DNA of 64,000 nt from Charina bottae (taxonomy: Eukaryota; Chordata; Lepidosauria; Squamata; Charinaidae). The DNA is taken from NCBI GenBank assembly GCA_023362775.1, contig JALMGJ010000017.1, forward strand, positions 20,417,501 to 20,481,500, written 5' to 3'. The notes beneath the pieces are model-generated. The model was not told the DNA's origin, did not search any database, and saw nothing but the letters and a program-made list of their open reading frames with translations. Of this stretch, positions 44,249 through 54,354 are shown piece by piece (the first letter of the stretch is position 1; the number at the start of each line of letters is the position of its first letter). The position numbers and the translations under genes were made by a program.

Positions 44249-45944
44249 GAAGACCTCGTTTTGGGGAAAGCTGTACTAAAGCAACCTTCATAGAAATATA
44301 TTGTAACAATTAAGGTAGCTCTATACTTGTGAACATGATGTCTACCAGTTGAGTGTGTGTAAGTAAATTGCATATACCTCCTGCTTGGCAAGTAGCAGGC
44401 AACAGTAAGTGGGCTTGCAAGGTAGTATCTAGATTAGAGTTAGTAGCTTGCATGGAATAGTATGTGCCTGCTTGGAATAAAGCTAGGCTTTGATGCCAAA
44501 AATAACTGAGATTGTTAGCAGGGTAGCAGGGAATTCTGCTTGTGATATGGATACAATTAAGGCTGCCAGCCTACACTACACATTATCTAATTGTGTGAAA
44601 CCTCTGTTGATAACGATGAGTGGTAGAGGTCAATATCTTTGGGCCCATCATGATGATCATGACTTATGGAAGATTGCAACTTACGTAGAATGGTAAAGAA
44701 TGTGAAATAATATTAAATGAAAGAAAGAAAAAATACATTCTCTCTTTAAAAACCAAGATTTTTAAAAAAATGCATATGAGGTGGCTGAGGCAACTGAGTT
44801 TTCCTTTCTTTGAGCACAAAAAAAATGTTTAATGTGCTCCCAACAGCACAGGGCCCTCAAAGGCTTCTTCTTCCACATAACTGCATGACTATGCATAGTT
44901 TAGTCACATGAATAGTCCAAGAAACACTGCAGAAAAAAAGGAAGCCGCTATAGAGATCTCCATGCCAGATATCTCATACATGCTAGAATGCAAATCTAAT
45001 ATTTGAGCCTGGTTTTTCATGCTTTGGGAGAATTTTAAGCGTGCAATCGGAGTGAGAGTCGTCTGGATGGTAAATCATTTCTATCTTAAACTTCCCTCCA
45101 TAATGTGAAAAAAAGCCAAAACAGTGTTGCAATTTTCAGCACCAATATGGCTAAATGTATTGAAAATCCAGAAAAAAAACAACCAGAATAGAAATCTGTC
45201 CCGCAAATAGGTAGTAAAATAGATTGGAATTACACCAATCCACAAGTTCCTAGTAATAATTGTTTTTGTGCTTTATGGTCAAATGGGAATTTCTGTTCAG
45301 CAGAATTCTGGCTACTTGCCTTTGGGACTTTATTACTGGCTGTCTGAAGCACATGTTCAAGATGTCTGCCTAGAATTTCAGTCACCTTGCCATCCTATTT
45401 GCTTCGTTACTTTCCTTTGAAGGGCCATAACAAACTCATCATAACATTTTTATATCTTCTACTTAACCTCTTGGAGCTGTTTAAGCTTCTAGAGATGGTG
45501 GTTCTGTGATTTACAACTCTGATGTCTCTCAGTTTAAGTGAATGTAAATCTCACTAAAGGTGCCTTTCCCCCAAGTTCAAATTATGAAATCAAGGTATAT
45601 AAAGAATAGCTGTTCCAGAAAAATTTACCAAACTAATTTCATACACAGTTATGTTATTTCCCTTCTTCTCCAGTAATTATATTGTTGTCCAATGCTGTGA
45701 TTGATCTCTGAACTCTTAACTTCTTACTACCATACAGTATAGTATTCCTACTATGCTATTGAAATGTTGTTTGTTCTTGACACATTTTGACAAAGGAGGA
45801 AGGAAGATTAGACAAAAGGACGTAATTAGAAGCTTACCAAATGAATTCAATTTGCACCTTTCATTTATGTTAAGCTTTTGTATACCCCATCAAATGAATA
45901 GGCCACTAATTTGATTCATATTTCTATTTATACCTGTCAGGGTA
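44249..45944. other. Unassigned sequence
   Basis: About 1.7 kb with no recognised feature. Confidence 0.4.
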
Positions 45945-46085
45945 AATGTATAAAGAGTCTTCAAAGCAACCTTTCCAACCTGGGGCCATCTAGATATAAT
46001 GAACCACAAAACCTCCAGAATTTTAATGATTATGCTGGCTGGGAATTCTGGAACATGTACAACGGGTTGAGGAAGGATGTTCTTA
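45945..46085. mobile_element. Decayed palindromic MITE (hAT-like)
   Basis: CCTTTCCAACCTGGGGCCAT ... CTCCAGAATTTTAATGATTA ... GCTGGCTGGGAATTCTGGAA ... GGGTTGAGGAAGG forms a broken palindrome of the kind common in squamates. The ends are too decayed for a TSD call. Confidence 0.55.
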
Positions 46086-46921
46086 AATACCAGGAACAGT
46101 CAAGAATGGTGGCAGCTGCCAGAAGGGCAGAATAGGAAAGTCCTAGGAGGTCTCAAGAGTGAGTTGAGACACAGCTGAGGGGGATCCATGAGAGCTGACC
46201 AAAGGGCACCAGCAAGAGAGTCTCGCAGTCACCCAGTGTCCAGAAGTGGCTAAACTGTCAAAAATCGAGAGTGCTGGCAAATGGCCAGGCACAAGCAGGA
46301 GGAAGAAAATGCCCACAGGGGGCATGGAGAAGTTTGACACCTAGAGGAGAGAAATGGCTTTATATCTATGGGAGAAAACAAGTGATGGATGTCCTAGCAA
46401 GAGCAATGAAAAATTCCCCCCAAAATTAGCTGAGTGAAGTTAATGGCAACCAACCCTCTGTACTCAGATAGTTGGAAGGAGAACAAGCCAGAGAAGTGAC
46501 TTGAGGTGGGGGAATAATGAACTCATTTTAGTGGAAAAATAGCAGTAGAGGTAATGATTTAGTTAATATAAGGAAATGGAGGGGTGATGATGGAAGAGGT
46601 AAAGTTAAGTTCCCAATGTTCAGGTAGAGAAAGATGCCAATAAGTATAGAGAATAGAGATTAATGGGTAGAAGCTAAGTCTAACTATAGAAATAATGTTA
46701 CAGTATAATATTGGAGAAGTTCCAAGGTGATAATAAAATACAATATAGAAGAATAGAAATAATGCATAGTATTGTAATTTAAGATACAGATAGAAACAGA
46801 AGAAATACAATACAACTAAGAATTAGACAATAAATGAAATTCATTGCAGGAAGGCTTCTACAGCTCTAAAGGATGTCTGGTGTTTCAGCAAAGACAATTA
46901 ACTCCAAAATCTGAAAGCATT
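46086..46921. other. Unassigned sequence
   Basis: No feature recognised. Confidence 0.4.
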
Positions 46922-47982
46922 TTTATTTTATTTTATTATTTATTTTATTTTATTATTTTATTATTTTATTTTATTTTATTTTATTTTATTTTATTTTATT
47001 TTATTTTATTTATTATTTTATTTATTTTATTTATTTTATTTTATTTTATTTTATTATTTTATTTTATTATTTTATTTATTTTATTTTTTTATTTTATTTT
47101 ATTTTATTTTATTTATTATTTTATTTATTTTATTTTATTTTATTTTATTATTTTATTTTATTTTATTTTATTATTTTATTTATTTTATTTTATTATTTTA
47201 TTATTTTATTTTATTTTATTTTATTTTATTTTATTTTATTTATTATTTTATTTATTTTATTTATTTTATTTTATTTTATTATTTTATTTTATTATTTTAT
47301 TTATTTTATTTTTTTATTTTATTTTATTTTATTTTATTTATTATTTTATTTATTTTATTTTATTTTATTTTATTATTTTATTTTATTTTATTATTTTATT
47401 TATTTTATTTTATTTTATTTTATTATTTTATTTTATTTTATTTTATTATTTTATTTTATATTTTATATTATATTTTATTTTACGTTTTATTTTATTTTAT
47501 TTTATTTTATTTTATTTTATTTTATTTTTTATTTTATTTTATTTTATTTTATTTTATTTTATTTTATATTTTATTTTATTTTATATTATTTTATATTTTA
47601 TTTTATTTTATTTTATATTATATTATTATATTATATTTATTTTATTTTATTTTATATTTTATTTTATTTTATTTTATTTTATTTTATTTTATTTTTTATT
47701 TTATTTTATTTTATTTTATTTTATTTTTTATTTTATTTTATTTTATTTTATTTTATTTTATTTTATTTTTTATTTTATTTTATTTTATTTTATATTTTAT
47801 TTTATTTTATATTATTTTATATTTTATTTTATTTTATTTTATATCATATTATTATATTATATTTATTTTATTTTATTTTATTTTATTTTATTTTATTATT
47901 TTATTTTATTTTTTATTTTTTATTTTTTATTTTTTATTATTTTATTTTATTTTATTTTATTTTATTTTATTTTATTTTATTA
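46922..47982. repeat. (TTTTA)n array, about 1.06 kb, with internal higher-order duplication
   Basis: An almost pure TTTTA-based array with interspersed TTA, TATT and T7 variants. The variant pattern is duplicated with a 225-230 bp offset: the T7 run at 47084-47090 recurs at 47309-47315, TATTATTTTATTTATTTTAT at 47011 recurs at 47241, and TATTATTATATTATATTT at 47621 recurs at 47847. The 379-codon FYFILFY-type frame is an artefact. Confidence 0.97.
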
Positions 47983-48037
47983 AGTTGTCCCTCTCAACTT
48001 TATGAATCTTTGTGATTCTGTGATTCTGGGCAGCATA

Positions 48038-48124
48038 CAGAAGGAAGGAAGGAAGGAAGGAAGGAAGGAAGGAAGGAAGGAAGGAAGGAAGGAAGGAAGG
48101 AAGGAAGGAAGGAAGGAAGGAAGG
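48038..48124. repeat. (AAGG)n tetranucleotide array
   Basis: About 21 uninterrupted AAGG units between the TTTTA array and the L2 copy. Confidence 0.98.
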
Positions 48125-48302
48125 AGAAAAAAAATAAATTAACATCAACACATAATTGAGGTTAGTGATAAAAAATATGCACATAACTCTCAGAACAGGC
48201 TCATCTACCATCCCAACCCAGTGCATAAGAGGAGAGCCAGGTCTCTGCAGTGCTTTAGAGTCAGGACCATCCAAACTTCAGGAACAGCTTGTTCTAAAGG
48301 AC

Positions 48303-49235
48303 AAACACTGCTGAACCCTGGTAAGACGGAGTGGCTGTGGATTGATGGCCTCTCGATTCCCAGGAAGTTGTCATCTTTAACTCTGGATGGGGTGGCACTG
48401 CCCCATTCAGATTCAGTGCGAAACTTGGGGGTCCTCCTGGACTCACGACTCCTGCTCGAGGAGCAGGTGGCAGTCGTGGCCAGGAGGGCCTTTGCACAGC
48501 TTCGGGTTGTGCGCCAGTTGCGCCCCTTCCTGGATCGGGAGGCCCTCCGAACAGTCACTCATGCCCTTGTCATCTCCCATATAGATTACTGCAATGCGCT
48601 CTACATGGAGCTACCCTTGAAGAGTATCCGGAAGCTTCAGCTGGTCCAGAATGCGGCTGCACGGGTAGTTCTGGGTGCTAGAAGATCAGCACATGTAACA
48701 CCACTACTCCGTGAGCTGCACTGGGTACCAGTCTGCTTCTGGGTCCAATTCAAGGTGTTGGTTATCACCTTTAAAGCCCTACATGGCATGGGACTAGGGT
48801 ATCTGAGGGACCATCTTATCCTGGTCACATCCACCCGCCCCACCCGATCATGCAGTGATCCCATCACTAAAAGAATTCCATCTAGCGGGGTCTAGGAGGC
48901 GTGCCTTCTCTGCGATAGCACCCGCCCTGTGGAATATCTTGCCCCCTGAGGTGAGACGGGCACCTTCGCTCCTGGCCTTCAGGAAGTCTTTAAAGACCTG
49001 GTTCTGCCACCTTGCCTGGAACGAAGGAAATAGTTCCTCCTGCGGGTGGTTAGCTTAGTAATATCCTCCTTTTAAGAACACACCATCTTTTGGATTTTTT
49101 AAATTTATTTTTATAGTAGATTTTAGATGTATAGGTTTTTAACTTTTTATATTGTGATTGTAAACCACTCAAAGACTACCATGGTGGAGATGGGCGGGGA
49201 TAAATCCAAATAATAAATAAATAAATAATAAACAC
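48303..49235 (+). mobile_element. 5'-truncated L2/CR1-group LINE
   Basis: It starts in the RT thumb (LNPGKTEWLWIDG) and continues through VRNLGVLLDSRLLLEEQVAV, LDREALRTVTHALVISHIDY, LRELHWVPVCFWVQFKVLV. One frameshift near 48850 (after TRPTRS) shifts the rest, SGSRRRAFSAIAPALWNILP and LKTWFCHLAW, into the next frame. The 3' UTR ends GGTGGAGATGGGCGGGGATA and an AAATAA tail. It keeps the arginine codon CGA that is TGA in the 2.3 kb copy. Confidence 0.93.
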
Positions 49236-49249
49236 AACAACAGAGAAGG

Positions 49250-50075
49250 AAGACCTCCTAGGTCTCATTAGGTGGCATTTTTTTCAAAGACAATGCTTGA
49301 AGCATGGTCATGGAAGAGGTAGAGGTGCCCAGGGAGAGGCAGTCCTGCAAGTAACCCAATACTGTGCCATGAAAGGCTTTATCAGTGATAACCAGCACTT
49401 TGAATTGCACCTGAAAGCCTCCTGGGAACCAATACAGCTCACAAAGCAATGATGTTCCATGGGTATAATGAAGCATTCCCATTACTACATATGCTGCTGC
49501 ATTCTGAACCAGCTGCACATTCCATATGGTCTTCAAGGGCAGCCCCATGTAGAGCACATTACCAAAATGGGAGGTGACTAAAGCATGAGTGGCCATGAAC
49601 AGGGCCTTCCAAACCAGAAATGGGTGCAAGTGGTGCACAATACAAAGTTACTCAAGGACCCTCCTTGAGCAAGAGCCAAGAATCCAAATGGACCCCCAAA
49701 TTGTGAATCAGCTTGGAGTTGAGCTAATACAACCCCATGAGAACCACATTTGGAAAATATCCAGAACTAGATCCCAGAGGACCCCTAACCCACAGCCATT
49801 CAATTTTGCTAGGGTTAAGTCAGAGCCTGTTTTTTTTCCATCTAAACCCTTTCAGCCTCCAGATACTAGGACAGAATCAAGGCAGCATTACTTAGCCAGG
49901 GACAGAGATCTATAACTGAGTATCATCAGTGTACTCATGATACTTAACTCCATGTTGACAGATGACTTTATCCAGTGGCTCCATGTAGATATTAAACAAA
50001 TAGCATGGATACCTGAGGCTCTCTGCAAAGCAGGGCCTAAAGCTAGACCTCTCCACCCCCACCCCAAAAACCCTG
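49250..50075 (-). mobile_element. Older L2-type LINE fragment, tail to tail with previous copy
   Basis: The minus strand encodes a diverged L2 segment: LFNIYMEPLDKVI-like codons (about 50005-49965), a decayed catalytic box (YHEYTDDTQL-like, 49945-49915), then HPFLVWKALFMATHALVTSH, GNVLYMGLPLKTIWNVQLVQ and FKVLVITDKAFHGT, ending near 49250 without the 3' UTR. Frames are broken in several places. It faces the younger plus-strand copy 15 bases away. Confidence 0.8.
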
Positions 50076-50212
50076 ACTAGAAATGAGAAAGGAGGTACTC
50101 AGCATCATGCCTCCCACTCCTAGTCCCCTGAGCCAATACAGAAGGTTATCATGGTTAGCACAGCTTCATCATGTCTTGTCTTCCTTGAAGAACACTCTTC
50201 ATCACACCTCAT
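50076..50212. other. Short unassigned gap
   Basis: Nothing recognised. Confidence 0.4.
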
Positions 50213-50286
50213 CACACGTGCTGGCTGGGGCATTCTGGGAGTTGAAATCCATACATCTTAAAGTTGCCAAGGTTGAGAAACACTGT
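50213..50286. mobile_element. Half of a palindromic hAT-like MITE
   Basis: GTGCTGGCTGGGGCATTCTG followed by GGAGTTGAAATCCATACATC, TTAAAGTTGCCAAGGTTGAG and AAACACTG is the right half of the family present in full at 62.1 kb. The left half is missing. Confidence 0.8.
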
Positions 50287-51678
50287 CCTAAGGCAACTGG
50301 TAGGATATCACTACTCATGCTGGCTGTCTTCCTGAACACCCAAACCCACTTCATTTCACTCTGCCATTTTCCTAGGATGTTCTTGAATGAGGCTACACCA
50401 AGAACTTTGGGCATTGTGAGAAATCTCAATCGTAGCTGCTAATCACTTTCAGAATGCTGCCACTGCAGTTTATATAATTTGTCACAAACGCCCAAAGAAA
50501 CCTAGGAAACATTTTGCTCAGGTTTCCTGGTTTGGAAGAAGTTGAGACTTGACATACAAATGGATTCTAAAAGGTAAAAAAAAAAGTTTCTCTACCTACA
50601 GTAATTGCATCCTCAAAGGATGGAGTCACTTCTCATGCACAAAGAAGTCTGTATTGAGTTGCTCTAGATGCACATCTGAAGTTACTCCCCAAATACTATT
50701 CAGTATTAGAAAGTCAAATCAACAGAAGCTCGAAGTGATGTGCTCCCCCCCGCCCGCACCAATATGAGAAGGCAACAACCACCATGCAGGATTAGTCAAG
50801 TTTACTCCTGCAATTTCTGCAAAATAAATAAGTAAACAAACAAATGCCATCCAGATACATCAGTTATGTTAGCCCACATACAGATCTGGGATCTAATTAT
50901 AGGACTAATCAATATATCAGTGGGAAGCAGCTCCTTAAGCACCCCCCAAGCAGTCATAGATTTAGGGCAAGTGAAAGGGGCATAGTCAGCAACAGCAGGA
51001 AAAGGTATAGATGCAAATAAGCCTCATAAAAAAGGATAAATGATTCTGGCAATGCAAGTTGCTCTGAAACAATCTAGTTTTCTTTCCTTTCCTTTCTTAT
51101 CCCCAATCCCCTCTTTTTTTTAGCTTTTTTTTCCCAGCAAAGCAAATTATAAAAATAAAAAATAAAAAGTGCTTATTGTTGTAATAACTGATTACCCAGG
51201 ATGAATATTATAGATCTTCATTTATGCCCTTGCTTCTTTTCTGCAAAAGTGAAACTAACTTCCCCATACTGAGGCACAATAAAATATTGTGTTTCAGTAA
51301 ATTGTGCGCTTGTCAGGTTCATAATTTCAGTGTTGCCAAAGCAAACGCTCCCCTCCACCCCCCTCGCTGAGCACAGAGTACCAGCTGGGCTAACAACAAC
51401 TTCAACACATGGCCGACACGCTTGAAGGCATGATATACCCAAGACAGAGTGGCTTATTTTGTTTTCATTTCTTTGCTCATTTATTTAAAATAAATATCTA
51501 CTAACTTCCTTCTTCCAAATTTTCAAAGCAGTTTACAAAACCAGCATTATTCTTTGGGACTGGAACACTTACTTTAGTTATCCAAGTCTTTTGGAACTCA
51601 AAATCTTTGATTGTTGCGGTAAGATTTAATGTCATGCTCCCACTGTTGAAAAACTATGACTGCTTTGTTGGACTTCCA
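50287..51678. other. Unassigned sequence
   Basis: No recognised element or exon. Confidence 0.4.
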
Positions 51679-52038
51679 CAGGTAGTAGGTAAAAGGTAAA
51701 GGTTCCCCCCGCACATTTGTGCAGTCATGTCCGACTCTAGGGGCCGGTGCTCATCTCCGTTTGTTAGCCGAAGAGCCAGCGTTGTCCGAAGACGCTTCCA
51801 CGGTCATGTGGTCGGCATGACGCGCGCGGAACGCTGTTACCTACCCACCGAAGTGGTACCTATTCATCTACTTGCATTTGCATGCTTTCGAATTGCTAGG
51901 TTGGCAAGAGCTGGAGCTAGTGCGGGAGCTCACTCCGCACGCAGGGCTAGGGATTCGAACCTCCAAACTTGCGATCTTCCGATCGACAAGCCTGGCGTCT
52001 TACCCGCTGAGCCACCATGCCCCTTATCAGGTAGTAGG
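51679..52038 (-). mobile_element. tRNA-derived SINE (second family) with 11-bp TSD
   Basis: The direct repeat CAGGTAGTAGG at 51679-51689 and 52028-52038 bounds a 338-bp SINE of the family at 43.9 kb. On the minus strand: A box TGGCTCAGCGGGT, B box GGTTCGAATCC, and a 3' end of repeated CCTTTACCTTTTACC. It is CpG rich (GACGCGCGCGGAACGC) and better preserved than the 43.9 kb copy, so younger. Confidence 0.95.
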
Positions 52039-52525
52039 AGCCTGTGATAATTACAGCTTCAGAATACTTGCTGTATCTAAACCATACTCAGGGTTGGTGG
52101 AGGTCCTGTTCTCCTCTATTGGAGTCAATAGGAGAAAATTACTATGACTTAATGCTGCCTTGGCATAAACCTTCTCTGTGCTTGTGAGGTGTCTGGAGAA
52201 TGGGGAGGAGAGCCTAGAATTCAGCATTTTGAGGATCACAAGCCACCTGGGGCTTCAGGTTGTACATCTTTATTCAATGCTAATGCCTGGAGGGGCAAAA
52301 TATGAGGATGAATGTTTGCCTTCATACCCTGCTAGTAGGTTTTCCAGAAATACTTGGCTAACTATCAAAAGAAAAAATATGTATTTATTTTAGTTACTAC
52401 ACATACTTCTATGCTGCTTCATTCATGTATATTTAAGTGGCTTGCAGCAAAACCTAGAATACAGGGCATTATAATAATTCCAAATTATCAAATATGGCAG
52501 AAGGGGAACAATAGACTTGAACTAT
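52039..52525. other. Unassigned sequence
   Basis: No feature recognised. Confidence 0.4.
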
Positions 52526-53149
52526 TTGATCCCCTCGGCTTGGTGGACTGTTTGATCCACCATTCCAACTTGGACCGCCCGTCCCGTCCTAGTTTGGGCG
52601 GCAGAAGGTTTGGGAGTCCCTTGGTGTGAGTATGGTACTCCCTCCTGTGGGTGAGAGACACAGGGAGGGGGCCCAAGATTTTATGTGAGCGGGAGTACCC
52701 TCCCCTGAGTGAGAGACAGGCAGGGGGTAGGAGTGTTTATTGGTACCCCTCCTCAACTACTGAGAGAGGCTGAGGGGCGGACAGAGTAGGGGTGTGGGTG
52801 GTGCTAGGGCCGACCAGCGCCAAGAGTGAGAGCTGGTGTGCTGGGGGGTCCTGTCATCGCCCAAGGTTGATTGAGTGTGGGAGGATGGAGGCGTGGGACA
52901 AGGGACCCTTGTTTAAGCCCAGGATTTCTGGGGGGCCAGGAGTGGAGGCTACTGGACATGGACCAGGAATCTCTGGGGGCTATATGGCAGCCCATCAAGG
53001 TGGTGATGTGTAGGGGATGTTATGATGGGAACCGGAGGGCAAGCCATCTTTGGGGAAGGTGCCCCCGGTGTTTGTTACCAGTGGCATGTTCCGGGCCCCT
53101 GAGTTCAAACCCAGGCTCTGGTAAGCAGATCCTCAAGGGCCCTGGTCTC

Positions 53150-53590
53150 TGGCTGCTGCTTCTTAATTCCAGGTCAGTGAACAACAAGGCTCCCCTCATT
53201 GGTGATTTGATCACAGAGGAAGGGGCAGACCTGGCATGTATCACCGAGACATGGCTGGGCCCAGAGGGGGGGCTAGCCATTTTGGAAATGTGCCCAGCCG
53301 GGTTTCAGGTGTGGCATCAGCCGAGACACCGGGGCACGGGAGGAGGGGTGGCAGTTGTCATCCGAGAGTCTCTTGTGGCCTTCAAGGGTGCTGCTCTACA
53401 AGTGGCCAGTTGTGAGACCTTGCTTTTCAAGTTAGGCTCCTGAGAACAGTTGGGAGTGTTGCTACTGTACCAGCCTCCATGCTGCATAGCAACCTCCCTG
53501 CCTGAGCTGCTGGAGGCTGTCTCGGGGTTGGCAGTAGAGTTCCCCAGATTTATGGTTCTGGGGGACTTCAATCTGCCGTCCCTGGGACAG
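53150..53590 (+). pseudogene. L2 AP-like endonuclease, N-terminal part
   Basis: Codons for LLLLNSRSVNNKAPLIGDLI (catalytic Asn), ADLACITETWLGPEG (catalytic Glu), GTGGGVAVVIRES and then, after a TGA, LLLYQPP and VLGDFNLPSLG (catalytic Asp/Asn). This order is that of an APE-type endonuclease. The LTR cuts it right after PSLG; the domain resumes at 54350. The upstream open frame begins at 52871 but its first 90 codons do not look domain-like. Confidence 0.85.
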
Positions 53591-54354
53591 TGTCCTGGTT
53601 CAGCCTCAGCCCTTGCCCCAGGACTTCAGCCAGGAGTCAGAGGATGAGGTGCCCCTGTGGGACCTCCAGGGGACTGACCCAGAGGCAGCCCCAGAGGCAG
53701 GCATGGCCCCTGAAACAGGGAGGCAGGATGGTCAGGAGGCAGCTGCAGCTGAGTCAGCAGAAGAACAAGCCAGGGATGAGGGTTTGCCCCCGCCCTCCGC
53801 TCAGCAGCTACCTGTGACCCACACACCTGGCAGCTCTTCAGACTCTCCAAAGAGGCAGCGCCGAAGGAGTGCACGCTTCGCCTTAAAGGAGAAACGCCGG
53901 GGTGCAAGATTAGCTGCCAGAGACCTCCGGAGAGCAGAGCTGGAGTCTTTGCAGGATTCGGCTGGCAGCTCATGAGCAGACCATAAATTAAGCAGCAGGC
54001 ACACAGGACCCTCTGAGAGAGCAAACTAGTTTATGCCTACGTGAACCTCTGCTGGACCTTGTTACCTGTTTCCTTGAACCCCGGTTGGACTATTGGCATT
54101 CTACTCTCTGGACTCCTGACTCGGCTTGGATATATCGTGGACCTGCTTGTGCGTACCCTTGAACTTGGCTCTGGACTGGATTCTCTCTGGCGTTTGAATC
54201 TTCTGGTATGCACTTCTGACTCTCTCTCTTGCCTGCTCTTACAACTGTTGATTGATTGCCGGCAGCATTCCTCAGCCGGGGAAGTGTTCCTGGCTGCCGG
54301 CTTATCTCTGACTGTGTGAAATACGATACCCAGGCTGTAGCCCATGACAGACAG
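53586..54354 (+). mobile_element. Solo LTR, 759 bp, TSD GACAG
   Basis: TGTCCTGGTTCAGCC at 53591 and CCCATGACA ending at 54349 give canonical TGT...ACA ends. GACAG precedes (53586-53590) and follows (54350-54354). Excluding the LTR and one GACAG joins PSLG to QALEVAWEFMATM in frame, confirming the boundaries. A hairpin GCCGGCAG/CTGCCGGC lies at 54258-54301. The 120-codon frame 53613-53975 inside it has low-complexity acidic and arginine-rich composition and no recognised domain. The 5-bp TSD suits a gypsy-type or similar LTR element; the internal part was presumably lost by LTR-LTR recombination. Confidence 0.92.

Noticed and set aside
46844..47983. A 379-codon open frame rich in F, Y, I and L
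   Set aside because: It is the translation of the TTTTA array; no protein family has this pattern.
53613..53975. A 120-codon acidic/arginine-rich open frame
   Set aside because: It lies within the solo LTR and has no recognised domain; chance openness of GC-rich DNA is likely.
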